A DNA stretch of 43,517 nt, from assembly GCA_903835005.1 (NCBI GenBank), contig CAILLK010000146.1:1-43517 (forward strand), written 5' to 3'. This stretch comes from an uncultured Bacteroidota bacterium (GTDB lineage Bacteria > Bacteroidota > Bacteroidia > Chitinophagales > Chitinophagaceae). The notes under the pieces are model-generated. The model saw only the letters and a program-made list of their open reading frames with translations, did not search any database and was not told the origin of the DNA. A program made the position numbers and the translations under genes. This document shows positions 21,586 through 30,776 of this stretch, one piece after another. How positions within the stretch are numbered: the stretch's first letter is position 1; each line of letters opens with the position of its first letter.

Positions 21586-23526
21586 TTAGTGAACCAGCTC
21601 TATTTTATTATTATAGCTGAGTGCACCTGATTTTATAGAGATCATGTATAGGCCACTGCTGAGCGCTGACAGGTCTATCTGGCTGGTGCCTGTGCCCTGC
21701 GTGAGGTTTATTTTTGAACTGTAAACTTCCTGGCCGGCAACATCCGTAATGGTTATGCTGCCTTTTTCTGTGGTAGCTTCATTCCACTGTATGTTGACTT
21801 TACCGGTGGTAGGATTAGGGAATGCAATTACTGAAGAATTAACAGACGAGTAATTCTGCACCCCTGTACTTGAAGGCGTAATAGTTTTAGATATAGTATG
21901 CATACCAAAGTTGGCCGATGTCATGGAATCTTTGCTGGCAGTCAGGTTGATACTGGTATAGGCAGTGGTCATATAGTTGATGTTTTCAGGGAAGACTGTA
22001 TAAGTACCTAAGGTAAGGTTTGCGAAAGAATAATGGCCTGTTGCATCAGTAAATGTTTGCTGCATAATATGGCCGCTTGAATTCAGCAGGTAAACCTGAA
22101 GGTTCACAGCAGGTCCGCTGGTAGAGGTTCCTTTATTAGCTCCTGTAGTTACATCTCCGCCTATAAAGCCAGGGCCTGATGTAACAGTACCGTAAGCCAT
22201 GGTAATATCTTTACCGTCATCAGCGCTCGGAGCTGAATGATAGAAAGCAGTAGCATCATACCAGTAATAATAGGAGGAGTAGTAGGTAGGTACAAATCCG
22301 GTGCTGCTGAATGGCACTGCATAATAGGCTGCTTTAACCCTGTAAGAATCGGTTACTGCCGATGTGGTAAACTGGTAATAAGCGCTTGTGCCGCCGGTAA
22401 ATACATTTGCCGAATCAACTGCGCTTAATAAGTGGGTAGATGGATCATAAGTGATCAGCCATACTTTTATGGTATCTGAGCTGTCAACTGCACTTGAAAA
22501 CAGTACATGGCCGGAAATGCGGTTAACTGCATTTACTGTTACAGTAGCGGTAGCCAATGCCCCGCATGGGTCAGATACCGTATAGGTAATAGTAGCAGTA
22601 CCCGCCGATACACCAGTAACTATTCCGGTTGTTGCGCCGACGGTTGCTACGGCAGTATTGCTGCTGCTCCAGCTACCACCCGGAACACTAGTTGGATCTG
22701 CAAGTGTTGTTGTTGATCCAACAGAAGTAGTCAGTGTACCGGTTATTGATCCGACCGGATTACAGGCTACTCCGAAAATAATTAACCCATTGCCGGTTGA
22801 ACCAGAATAACCCTGAGTATGAGTAACCGAAGTTACAAGTGTTGGATTGGTATAAGAAGAACCACCGCCTCCGCCACCCTCTGAAGTAAATCCGCTGTTG
22901 CCACCCCAGTAGCCACCACCGCCTCCACCGTTGGAATAGCTGGCGCCGTTTCCTCCAATACCAAGTGTACCCAAAGCATATCCGCCGGCGCCTGGCCCGG
23001 TTTGAGTGCCACCACCCGCTGTATCACTGGTCGTTGCTCCCTGTCCTGCTGCCCCTACCAGGCCGCCACCTGCACCACCTATATAGGAGAAATCACCGCC
23101 TCCACCACCTGCGCCCGCTACAATAACCCGGTTAGATAATGCAGTACCACCCACACGGATATCGGATGCACCACCACCACATGCACCGAAAGTGCCATTG
23201 TTACCACCGCCATTCCAGCCGCCCGTTGTAGCAGCTGTAGACCAGTCAGCTCCCGAACCACCTACATATATATTCAAAACCTCTCCGGGGGTGACACTCA
23301 ACAGGCACTGCACCCTGCCACCAAGTGTTTTGGGTTCTGCAGTACAACAGTTGTAAGCTGCCCCGCCACTAGCACCCCTGGCATCAACAGTTAAAGTATA
23401 TACCCCCGCAGGTACTGTGTAGGTCTGGGCAGCGCCGGTGTAAGTAAAAGTAGCTGTCTGTGCAGTAGCCGTAAGTACTGCAAAATTCGTGCATGCAAGC
23501 AGAATTGATAGATAGATTTTCTTCAT
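21586..23526 (-). CDS. Glycine-rich T9SS cargo protein with one Ig-like (Big2) repeat
   Basis: 646 residues from the ATG at 23526 (earlier in-frame codons give no signal peptide). Signal peptide KKIYLSILLACTNFAVLTAT ends in ATAQ. About residues 25-270 form a glycine-rich domain with GNNGTFGACGGGASDIRVGG and AGAGGGGGDFSYIGGAGGG, the pattern of eukaryote- and bacteria-type 'gly_rich' beta domains. One repeat follows (SVGSTTTLADPTSVPGGSWS, then SSNTAVATVGATTGIVTG) of the kind filling the 2531-residue protein at 35380-42975, then carboxypeptidase-regulatory-like domains (TFTDATGHYSFANLTLGTYT). A T9SS type A sorting domain (FPNPTTGKVNIQW, LSSGLYMISIKSG) closes it. Probably surface or adhesin-like. 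Confidence 0.85.
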   Translation of the reverse strand: MKKIYLSILLACTNFAVLTATAQTATFTYTGAAQTYTVPAGVYTLTVDARGASGGAAYNCCTAEPKTLGGRVQCLLSVTPGEVLNIYVGGSGADWSTAATTGGWNGGGNNGTFGACGGGASDIRVGGTALSNRVIVAGAGGGGGDFSYIGGAGGGLVGAAGQGATTSDTAGGGTQTGPGAGGYALGTLGIGGNGASYSNGGGGGGYWGGNSGFTSEGGGGGGSSYTNPTLVTSVTHTQGYSGSTGNGLIIFGVACNPVGSITGTLTTSVGSTTTLADPTSVPGGSWSSSNTAVATVGATTGIVTGVSAGTATITYTVSDPCGALATATVTVNAVNRISGHVLFSSAVDSSDTIKVWLITYDPSTHLLSAVDSANVFTGGTSAYYQFTTSAVTDSYRVKAAYYAVPFSSTGFVPTYYSSYYYWYDATAFYHSAPSADDGKDITMAYGTVTSGPGFIGGDVTTGANKGTSTSGPAVNLQVYLLNSSGHIMQQTFTDATGHYSFANLTLGTYTVFPENINYMTTAYTSINLTASKDSMTSANFGMHTISKTITPSSTGVQNYSSVNSSVIAFPNPTTGKVNIQWNEATTEKGSITITDVAGQEVYSSKINLTQGTGTSQIDLSALSSGLYMISIKSGALSYNNKIELVH

Positions 23527-23943
23527 TTTGTTTAGATTTTTTGAGTGCGAAAATTTAATGAAACAAATGGCAATCCTAACATTAAATATAAATATTATGT
23601 AATTTACGGGCATTTTATTCCCTCTTCTATTAGCCTTATTTCTTATAGAGGCGTAAATATATTCAGGAATGTTAGTACTTTTTTCAGATATTTATTTACC
23701 TAATTTTATCGAAATTTACCTTCCCTAAATTGCATTGGTTAAAAATAAGTTACGTGTAAATTTAATAAATTAATTATTAGAAAAACAATAATGATATTAT
23801 TCTGCACTTTGGTTGAAAAGGTTTTTTTATAAAGTTATAGAAATATATAATGAGAGTGGCGGTTTTAGTGATAAAATTGTTTGGCGAAATAAAGGAAGCC
23901 TCTTTAGGGGTTTGGGGTGGTATTTCTTACCTTTGCACGCTTT
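23527..23943. other. Intergenic region between divergent genes
   Basis: About 420 AT-rich bases without a protein-like frame. It should hold promoters for both flanking genes; only the prfB -7 box at 23928-23935 is convincing. A CTCTTTAGGGG sequence before it is related to the CCCTTTAGGG palindromes near 25040 and 25165. Confidence 0.5.
23928..23935 (+). promoter_or_regulatory. -7 box of prfB
   Basis: TACCTTTG fits TAnnTTTG and ends 8 bases before the ATG at 23944. The transcript should begin within a few bases of the start codon, as for rimM. It also excludes the in-frame upstream start at 23917, which lies before the promoter box. Confidence 0.6.
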
Positions 23944-25035
23944 ATGACACAGGAAAACCTGAAGGAAATGCGGGACCGGATGCAGCATCTGCACCGCTTC
24001 TTAAATATAAATGATAAACTGGCAAAACTGGAGAATGACAGGCAACTTACACTTTCGCCCGGTTTCTGGGATGATAATGCCCGTGCCACAGGCATCCTGA
24101 AGGAGATAAAGATCAATAAATACTGGACTGAGTTTTATGATAAAGTAAACTCTTCGATTGAGGATTTTGCTGTGTTGTTTGATTTCTGGAAGGAAGGTGA
24201 AGCTACAGAAGAAGAAGTGAAAGAAGTATATGACCGGGCTGTAAAGGAAATAGATGAACTGGAATTTAAATCGACACTCAATGAGCCTGTAGATGAACTG
24301 CCGGCAATGCTGGTCATCAACAGCGGGGCAGGTGGCACAGAGAGCCAGGACTGGGCTGAGATGCTGCTGCGCATGTACCGTATGTATGGCGAAAAGCAGG
24401 GCTGGAAGGTAAGTGAAATTGATATTCAGTATGGCGATGGCGCAGGTATTAAGCAGGCTACTCTTGAGTTTGATGGTGAGTTTGCTTATGGGTTGCTTAA
24501 AGCCGAGAGTGGAGTGCACCGTCTGGTACGGATATCGCCATTCGACTCAAATGCACGCCGTCATACATCATTTGCATCCGTTTTTGTATACCCCCTCATT
24601 GATGATACTATAGACATACAGGTGAGCCCGGCAGATGTAGAGTGGGCTTTCTTCCGCAGTGGTGGATCCGGCGGGCAGAACGTAAATAAGGTAGAGACAG
24701 CAGTTAGGCTGAAGCACATACCTTCGGGTATTATAGTAGAGTGCCAGATAGCCCGTACACAGGGCGAGAACAGGGAAAAGGCAATGACCATGCTTAAAAG
24801 CCGTCTGTATGAGGAAGAAATGCGCAAGCGCCAGGAAGCTTTGAACACTACCAACTCAGCTAAGAAGAAGATAGAATGGGGATCGCAGATCAGGAGCTAT
24901 GTTTTTCACCCTTATAAAATGATCAAAGACCACCGTACCGATTATGAGGTAGGCAATGTAGGGCCTGTAATGGACGGGGAACTGGATGAATTTATAAAGG
25001 CGTACCTGATGACCATGCAAACCCCCGCTCCCTAA
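23944..25035 (+). CDS. prfB: Peptide chain release factor 2
   Basis: 363 residues. RF2 recognises UAA and UGA: the tripeptide anticodon SPF occurs in [20 protein letters not shown], and the peptidyl-hydrolysis motif GGQ in [17 protein letters not shown]. The N-terminal coiled coil begins [19 protein letters not shown]. In many bacteria a programmed +1 frameshift at an internal UGA near codon 25 controls RF2; here that region reads [16 protein letters not shown] with no stop, so the gene is a single frame and lacks that autoregulation. The start at 23944 follows the -7 box closely. Confidence 0.96.
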   Translation: MTQENLKEMRDRMQHLHRFLNINDKLAKLENDRQLTLSPGFWDDNARATGILKEIKINKYWTEFYDKVNSSIEDFAVLFDFWKEGEATEEEVKEVYDRAVKEIDELEFKSTLNEPVDELPAMLVINSGAGGTESQDWAEMLLRMYRMYGEKQGWKVSEIDIQYGDGAGIKQATLEFDGEFAYGLLKAESGVHRLVRISPFDSNARRHTSFASVFVYPLIDDTIDIQVSPADVEWAFFRSGGSGGQNVNKVETAVRLKHIPSGIIVECQIARTQGENREKAMTMLKSRLYEEEMRKRQEALNTTNSAKKKIEWGSQIRSYVFHPYKMIKDHRTDYEVGNVGPVMDGELDEFIKAYLMTMQTPAP

Positions 25036-25187
25036 AGGGGAGTCATGCATTGAGCAATGAATCAGTGCTTATGATTTGGTATTATAATTGAACATTTTTA
25101 TTGAAATGATTACAAGCTTTATTGATAATAAAAAGCTGAGAGTCCTTGATCCAGCGAAGTCCCTTTAGGGATTTAGGGTTTGTTTTT

Positions 25188-26951
25188 ATGGCTTCAGGTT
25201 CACCAAAAAAAGGTTTCGACTTTAAGTTATTGCGGCGGATATTCTCCTTCACCAGGCCGTACAGGAAGACTTTGTACCTGGCCGCAGTGCTGGCTGTGAT
25301 ACTGGCTGTAATATCACCCTTGCGGCCCTTCCTTATCCGGATGTCGGTTGATAAGTATATAGGCCATAACCTCATGAAGGGGTTGATTATGATAACCCTG
25401 TTCCAGTTTGGCATGTTACTTATTGAGAGCGTTCTTCGCTTCTGGTTTGCATACAGGTCCAACTGGCTTGGGCAGACAGTGGTAAATGATATGCGCAATA
25501 CTGTGTTCCGTAAAATACTGTTTCAGGATATTTCGTTTTATGACCGCACTCCTATTGGCACACTTACTACCCGCACCATTAACGATATTGAATCTATCAA
25601 TGACGTATTCTCGGAGGGAATTATATCTATTGTTGCCGATGGCCTTACTATTATAGCAATTATCCTGGTTATGCTTTTAACCGATTGGCGCATAACCCTG
25701 GCTTGCCTGGCGCCCTTCCCGTTACTTATTGTGGCTACCTGGTTGTTTAAGGAAGCCGTTAATAAATCGTTTCAGAATGTGCGGAATGCTGTTGCAGCCA
25801 TAAATGCATTTGTTCAGGAACATCTGACCGGTATGTATATTGTTCAGGCTTTTGCGGCTGAGCAGAGGGAATTGAATAAATTTACTGCTATCAACAAGCA
25901 GCATAGAGATGCCAACATCAAGGGCATTTTTGCCTATTCGGTTTTCTTTCCGGTGGTCGAAATTATTCTTGCAGCCAGCACCGGTCTGCTGGTGTGGTAT
26001 GGCGCTGTAAGGATATTCAATCTTCATACTTCGGTAGGCGTGATCATTTCGTTCGTACTGTACCTTAACCTTCTTTTCCGCCCTCTGCGGATGATGGCTG
26101 ATAAATTTAATGTGCTGCAGATGGGCATCATTGCTGGTGAGCGGGTTTTCACGATTCTTGACAGCAAGGAGTATTTAGTCCAGAACGGATCATTGCAGCC
26201 TGCACTTATTACAGGTGTTGTGGAATTCAGGGATGTGCATTTCTCCTACAAGCCCGGAGTACCGGTGCTGAGAGGTATTTCTTTCAGAATAGAAGCGGGC
26301 AAGACAATGGCAGTTGTGGGGCATACCGGTGCAGGAAAGACATCATTGATCAGTATTCTCAACAGGCTCTATGAAATTGAAAGCGGCAGGATTATAATTG
26401 ATGGGCACGAACTAAAGGAGTATGATATTCACAGCCTGCGCAGCCATATAGGTATAGTGCTGCAGGATGTGTTTTTGTTTTCAGGCACCATATCCGATAA
26501 TATTACGCTTCGCAACCCCGAAATTCCCCGTTCAAAGGTGGAAGCTGTGGCAAAGATGCTGGGTATGCACGATTTCATTATGCGGTTGCCCGGTGGTTAT
26601 GATTTCGATGTGATGGAGCGGGGCAATTCCTTATCGCAGGGGCAGCGGCAATTATTATCGTTTGCCAGAGCGCTGCTTTATGATCCGGCTATATTGATAT
26701 TGGACGAGGCCACTTCATCGGTAGACAGCGAAAGTGAACAACTGATACAGCACGCTATTGATACCCTTATAAAAGGCCGTACATCCATTATCATAGCGCA
26801 CAGGCTTTCAACCATTCGCAAGGCCGACGAAATAATAGTAATGGATCATGGTACAATAACAGAACGGGGCACACACAATTCGCTGATCAGTGACAGGGGC
26901 GCGTATTACGAGTTATATACGGCAGTTGAACAGACGCTGATGGATAAATAA
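25188..26951 (+). CDS. ABC-type exporter, MsbA/lipid-export-like half-transporter
   Basis: 587 residues. The N-terminal ~310 residues carry about six membrane helices (TLYLAAVLAVILAVISPLRP, TIIAIILVMLLTDWRITLAC and others) of the type I ABC exporter fold. The C-terminal ATPase has Walker A GHTGAGKTS, Q-loop VLQDVFLFSGTISDNI, signature LSQGQRQ, Walker B ILILDEATSSVDSESE and the H-loop in IIAHRLSTI. Such half-transporters work as homodimers exporting lipids, drugs or peptides; lipid A export is possible but not shown. The start MASGSPKK at 25188 is preferred over an upstream TTG at 25146. It is separated from prfB by 152 bases with a CCCTTTAGGG palindrome. Confidence 0.93.
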   Translation: MASGSPKKGFDFKLLRRIFSFTRPYRKTLYLAAVLAVILAVISPLRPFLIRMSVDKYIGHNLMKGLIMITLFQFGMLLIESVLRFWFAYRSNWLGQTVVNDMRNTVFRKILFQDISFYDRTPIGTLTTRTINDIESINDVFSEGIISIVADGLTIIAIILVMLLTDWRITLACLAPFPLLIVATWLFKEAVNKSFQNVRNAVAAINAFVQEHLTGMYIVQAFAAEQRELNKFTAINKQHRDANIKGIFAYSVFFPVVEIILAASTGLLVWYGAVRIFNLHTSVGVIISFVLYLNLLFRPLRMMADKFNVLQMGIIAGERVFTILDSKEYLVQNGSLQPALITGVVEFRDVHFSYKPGVPVLRGISFRIEAGKTMAVVGHTGAGKTSLISILNRLYEIESGRIIIDGHELKEYDIHSLRSHIGIVLQDVFLFSGTISDNITLRNPEIPRSKVEAVAKMLGMHDFIMRLPGGYDFDVMERGNSLSQGQRQLLSFARALLYDPAILILDEATSSVDSESEQLIQHAIDTLIKGRTSIIIAHRLSTIRKADEIIVMDHGTITERGTHNSLISDRGAYYELYTAVEQTLMDK

Positions 26952-27092
26952 GGTAACAATGGCCGGATTATCCGCCTGAAATAATTATTGATGCGGTACT
27001 AAAGAATCAGTTGCCCATACCAGGCATCCTACCCATGATAGGTAAAAGATTACATCTCAATGGCGGATATACTTTGCCATTCTGGATCTTGT

Positions 27093-27203
27093 TTATTCAT
27101 ACCTGAATTTACGGCTCCGGTTCCAGGCAGTAGTTGACCTCCTGTTTTGTCTGAACACTCCGGCAACCCATGAAAACAGTGTTTCTGCAATAGTTAAAAG
27201 CAT
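27093..27203 (-). CDS. Novel small peptide A, 36 residues, basic C-terminal tail
   Basis: On the minus strand an ATG at 27201-27203 opens 36 codons ending in TAA. The N-terminal part MLLTIAETLFSWVAGVFRQN is a hydrophobic, amphipathic-looking helix; the C-terminal part RRSTTAWNRSRKFRYE is strongly basic. The tail is nearly the same as in peptide B, encoded 315 bases away on the same strand. Changes between them are mostly synonymous or conservative (CGT/AGA, TAT/TAC, Arg/Lys), the pattern expected of selected protein sequence. A GGATT lies just before the ATG. The family is not known to me: it could be a membrane-active toxin, a secreted peptide or a regulatory leader peptide. Confidence 0.6.
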   Translation of the reverse strand: MLLTIAETLFSWVAGVFRQNRRSTTAWNRSRKFRYE

Positions 27204-27517
27204 AATCCTTAATTTTAATAATGTTCGGAAATACCTTCACGGGAAAATATAGGTCGGTTCTGATTGTAGGTGCGTATTTTGTTCGAATTTTTGTTTGAAA
27301 GCAGAATAAAGTTAATGCAAAGCCATTAACAGATAAATAACTCTTATTGTCTTTAACAAATAAATTTTGGCCTAACGCATAATGGAATGTTTGTTATAAC
27401 CAAATCTGAAATTCGCATAATTATATATTTCATGTATGGATGGCAGGGAAAGGAAAATACAGGGATAACCCTATTGAACTGGCAACACATTTCCCGCTAG
27501 GAATCTGGTAAAGATCA
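27204..27517. other. Spacer between the two small-peptide genes
   Basis: 314 AT-rich bases. On the minus strand a TATATTTT near 27250, close to the TAnnTTTG consensus, could be the promoter of peptide A. No third copy of the basic-tail coding sequence was found here. Confidence 0.4.
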
Positions 27518-27649
27518 CTAATAGTACCTGAATTTTCTGCTTTTGTTCCAGGCTATGGATGACCTGCGTCCTTTGTATAAATTGCTGTTTTTCTCTTCGA
27601 ATAATGAAGTCAGCAGGTTGGATAATCTATCCAGGAAATTAAATAGCAT
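27518..27649 (-). CDS. Novel small peptide B, 43 residues, basic C-terminal tail
   Basis: Minus-strand ATG at 27647-27649, 43 codons, TAG stop. The N-terminus MLFNFLDRLSNLLTSLFEEK is an amphipathic helix, followed by a linker NSNLYKG and the tail RRSSIAWNKSRKFRYY. Aligned with peptide A, the tails share RRS, AWN, SRKFRY and a Lys/Arg exchange: about 12 of 16 positions. Both start M-L and share the hydrophobic spacing. Two paralogues in one apparently empty 950-base interval support real genes. No known family is recognised. Confidence 0.62.
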   Translation of the reverse strand: MLFNFLDRLSNLLTSLFEEKNSNLYKGRRSSIAWNKSRKFRYY

Positions 27650-27876
27650 TTTCTATATAAAATAAAGATTAGGAATTGGTTTATCAGGTGCTTGAACCGG
27701 CCAACAATTTACGGCGGGTATTTTACAGGATATGACTTCTGAATATTGCCAAATTGATAAGTTATTGTTAACCCTAAAATGCGGCATTCCTGAGATTTTA
27801 CCGATGTCTGGTTTCGAATCCTTATATTTTGAAACTTCATCTCTGATTTCAATTCACTTTAGCACCCGCATTGGTC

Positions 27877-27884
27877 TATCTTTG
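27877..27884 (+). promoter_or_regulatory. -7 box of mnmH
   Basis: TATCTTTG fits TAnnTTTG, ending 19 bases before the ATG at 27904. No clear -33 box. It probably drives mnmH-selD. Confidence 0.5.
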
Positions 27885-27903
27885 ATCTTTTATCAGCCGA
27901 TAA

Positions 27904-28977
27904 ATGCCACAAATAAGTATTGATGACTTTATAAAATTAGCCGGCATTTTGCCCGTTCTGGATGTGCGCAGTCCCGGCGAATATGCACATGCCCATATAC
28001 CGGGAGCATATAGCCTTCCGCTGTTTACAGATGATGAAAGAAAGATCGTTGGCACCCTGTATAAACAGGACGGCCGCGAAAAAGCTATAAAGGCAGGATT
28101 GGACTACTTCGGGCCTAAAATGAGCAAAATGATTGAGGCGGCAGAAGAAATCATTAAAGGCGGCATTGCTCAAAATAGTGCACCCGATTCCAACCATCAA
28201 AATCCCAATTCCATCCTTGTGCACTGCTGGAGGGGTGGTATGCGCAGTGCAGGTGTGGCATGGCTGCTGGACCTGTATGGTTTTAAAGTTTATACCCTTA
28301 AGGGGGGATATAAGGCTTATAGAAACTGGGCACTTGCTCAGTTTGATAAACCTTATCCGTTTAAGGTTATAGGTGGCTATACCGGATCAGGTAAAACAGA
28401 AGTGCTGAAACAACTGGCCAAATCGAAGCACGCCATCATTGATCTCGAAGGGCTTGCACGGCACAAGGGTTCGGCATTTGGCGCATTAGGCGAGCCAAAG
28501 CAACCCGGGCAGGAACAATTTGAAAATTTGCTGGCAAATGAACTTCAAAAAGTATACCATATGCTACCTGAAGGAAACTATATATGGCTGGAAGATGAAA
28601 GCCGGCGGATAGGTAATGTGAATATTCCTCCCAGACTTTGGGCGACCATGCGCCAGGCACCATTGTGTTTTCTGGATATACCTTTTGAGGCGCGGCTTGA
28701 ATATATTGTAGCCGGCTACGGGAAATATAAAAAGGAAGAACTGGTCAGTTCCATTTTAAGAATTACGAAGAGGCTGGGCAGCTTAAATGCAAAAAACGCG
28801 GTCAGTTATCTGATCGAGGATAATCTGAAAGAATGTTTCAGGATACTTCTGGCTTACTATGATAAGTTTTACGGCAAGGACCTGGATAACAGGAAAGAAA
28901 TGAAGTATCCGATCAGGGCAATACCCTGTGAACAGGTAGATGCCTTTGCCAACCTTAAAAGACTGATTTATAATTAA
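27904..28977 (+). CDS. mnmH: tRNA 2-selenouridine synthase
   Basis: 357 residues (SelU/YbbB). The N-terminal rhodanese domain has LDVRSPGEYAHAHIPGA and the catalytic Cys in VHCWRGGMRSAG; the C-terminal P-loop domain has GGYTGSGKTEVLKQLA and IDLEGLARHKGSAFG. The enzyme replaces sulphur in 2-thiouridine-34 of certain tRNAs by selenium from selenophosphate through a geranylated intermediate. It is followed after 2 bases by selD, which supplies selenophosphate, so the pair forms an operon. No selA, selB or selenocysteine tRNA is seen here. Confidence 0.95.
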   Translation: MPQISIDDFIKLAGILPVLDVRSPGEYAHAHIPGAYSLPLFTDDERKIVGTLYKQDGREKAIKAGLDYFGPKMSKMIEAAEEIIKGGIAQNSAPDSNHQNPNSILVHCWRGGMRSAGVAWLLDLYGFKVYTLKGGYKAYRNWALAQFDKPYPFKVIGGYTGSGKTEVLKQLAKSKHAIIDLEGLARHKGSAFGALGEPKQPGQEQFENLLANELQKVYHMLPEGNYIWLEDESRRIGNVNIPPRLWATMRQAPLCFLDIPFEARLEYIVAGYGKYKKEELVSSILRITKRLGSLNAKNAVSYLIEDNLKECFRILLAYYDKFYGKDLDNRKEMKYPIRAIPCEQVDAFANLKRLIYN

Positions 28978-28979
28978 AG

Positions 28980-30050
28980 ATGATTATGGAAACTCAAAAC
29001 GAAGTAATAAGGCTTACGCAATATTCCCATGGGGCAGGTTGTGGCTGTAAAATTGCACCTTCTGTACTGCAGGAAATATTGAGGACAGATTCCCCTCAGC
29101 CATTCGATAGCAACCTGCTTGTGGGCAACAGTTCGAACGATGATGCGGCGGCTTATGACCTGGGCAATGGTACCGCGCTGATATCTACTACCGATTTTTT
29201 TATGCCTATAGTGGATGATCCGTTTGATTTCGGCAGGATTGCCGCTGCCAATGCAATAAGCGATGTATATGCAATGGGAGGCAGGCCGGTTATGGCTATT
29301 GCAATACTGGGCTGGCCGGTAAATAAATTGCCTGCTGCTGTGGCTGCACGAGTGCTGGAGGGGGGCAGGGCAGTATGCAATGAGGTGGGCATACCACTGG
29401 CGGGTGGCCATAGTATAGATACTAGTGAGCCAATATTCGGACTGGCGGTAAGCGGGCTGTGTGATGTAGCCCACCTGAAAAGAAACAATACCGCCAAGGA
29501 GGGCGACCTGCTTTTTCTCACAAAACCCATTGGTGTTGGTATACTTTCTACTGCTCAAAAGAGAGGCTTGCTGAAGCCGGAACACCTGGAAATACTGATA
29601 AAGCAACTTACGCAAATCAACAAAGCGGGCGAGGCGCTCGGTAAAATAAGTGGAGCAACTGCATTGACCGATGTAACCGGCTTCGGGCTGGGTGGACACC
29701 TGGTGGAAATGGCAGAAGGCAGCGGCCTTACAGCCGAACTGTACTTTTCAAAGATCCAACTAATTGAGGGTGTGAAAGAATACCTGGCTTTAAATACCAT
29801 ACCCGATGGCACATTCAGAAACTGGAACAGCTATGGCAATAAGATAACTTTTGAGGCCGGAGTTAATGGCATGGAAGCCTTCAACCTGCTGCCCGATGCC
29901 CAAACTAACGGTGGCCTGCTGATAGCAGTAAACCCAGCATCGGCGGATGAGGTTATTGATTTGCTGACTCAGAAAGGACTGGCTGATTTTATTACTCCTA
30001 TTGGTAAAATGATTGCGAAGCAGGAGAAAGTGATTATTGTGAAACCGTGA
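28980..30050 (+). CDS. selD: Selenophosphate synthetase
   Basis: 356 residues (a start two codons later is equally possible). The active-site loop GAGCGCK has Cys, not selenocysteine, and the essential Lys; ATP-binding Asp residues lie in NSSNDDAAAYDL and STTDFFMPIVDDPFDFGRIA. AGGHSIDTSEPIFGLAVSG and TDVTGFGLGGHLVEMA complete the PurM-like folds. It makes selenophosphate from selenide and ATP. It starts 2 bases after mnmH, so translational coupling is likely. Confidence 0.96.
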   Translation: MIMETQNEVIRLTQYSHGAGCGCKIAPSVLQEILRTDSPQPFDSNLLVGNSSNDDAAAYDLGNGTALISTTDFFMPIVDDPFDFGRIAAANAISDVYAMGGRPVMAIAILGWPVNKLPAAVAARVLEGGRAVCNEVGIPLAGGHSIDTSEPIFGLAVSGLCDVAHLKRNNTAKEGDLLFLTKPIGVGILSTAQKRGLLKPEHLEILIKQLTQINKAGEALGKISGATALTDVTGFGLGGHLVEMAEGSGLTAELYFSKIQLIEGVKEYLALNTIPDGTFRNWNSYGNKITFEAGVNGMEAFNLLPDAQTNGGLLIAVNPASADEVIDLLTQKGLADFITPIGKMIAKQEKVIIVKP

Positions 30051-30103
30051 TGTTTTGTAATACTGAAATTGTCTTATAATTTTATTGCAAATAATCCGAA
30101 ACA

Positions 30104-30727
30104 ATGGTTAAAAAAGATGAACGCGTAGACGCTTATATAGCCAAAGCAGCAGATTTTGCAAAGCCAATCCTGGTTCACCTCAGGGAACTGATGCATGCCA
30201 CATGCCCTGATGTGGAGGAGACATGGAAATGGAGTTTCCCGGTCTTTGTGTATAAGGGGGCTATACTGTGCAATATGGCTGCATTCAAAGAGCATTGTGC
30301 CTTAGGGTTCTGGAAGGCTTCATTGATGCCGGATACTGATAAGCTGTTTGATCTGGGCGATAAGGACGGCATGGGGCATCTTGGGAAGATATATAGCCTC
30401 AAAGACCTGCCAAAGGACGCGGTACTGAAAAAATACATCAAGGCTGCAATGAAGCTCAATGAAGATGGTGTAAAACTGCCGCCCAGGGCCAAGGTTACAG
30501 AAGAAAAGAAAAAGGAACTGGAAATACCTGCTTATTTTGTTGCAGAGCTGAAGCAAAACAAGCCTGCTCAAAAAGCATTTGAGGAATTCAGCTACTCCTG
30601 CAAAAAGGAATATGTGCAGTGGTTTGAGGAAGCCAGAACAGAAGTAACCCGGAACAAGCGAATGGCACAGGCCCTGGAATGGATTGCTGAAGGCAAGGAC
30701 AGGAACTGGAAATATAAGAACTGCTGA
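30104..30727 (+). CDS. YdeI/OmpD-associated family protein (DUF1801 plus C-terminal domain)
   Basis: 207 residues. The N-terminal ~110 residues are DUF1801-like ([48 protein letters not shown]). The C-terminal part is the YdeI/OmdA-type domain ([34 protein letters not shown]). Members are small cytosolic proteins whose role is unclear. It lies after selD by 53 bases and may share its transcript. Confidence 0.85.
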   Translation: MVKKDERVDAYIAKAADFAKPILVHLRELMHATCPDVEETWKWSFPVFVYKGAILCNMAAFKEHCALGFWKASLMPDTDKLFDLGDKDGMGHLGKIYSLKDLPKDAVLKKYIKAAMKLNEDGVKLPPRAKVTEEKKKELEIPAYFVAELKQNKPAQKAFEEFSYSCKKEYVQWFEEARTEVTRNKRMAQALEWIAEGKDRNWKYKNC

Positions 30728-30776
30728 AACAAGGTGGCAGGAACTGATTTATTTATTGATAAAAGCATATAGTATT

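Noticed and set aside
27732..27923. 63-codon plus-strand frame before mnmH
   Set aside because: No homology pattern, contains the mnmH -7 box and overlaps the mnmH start in another frame.
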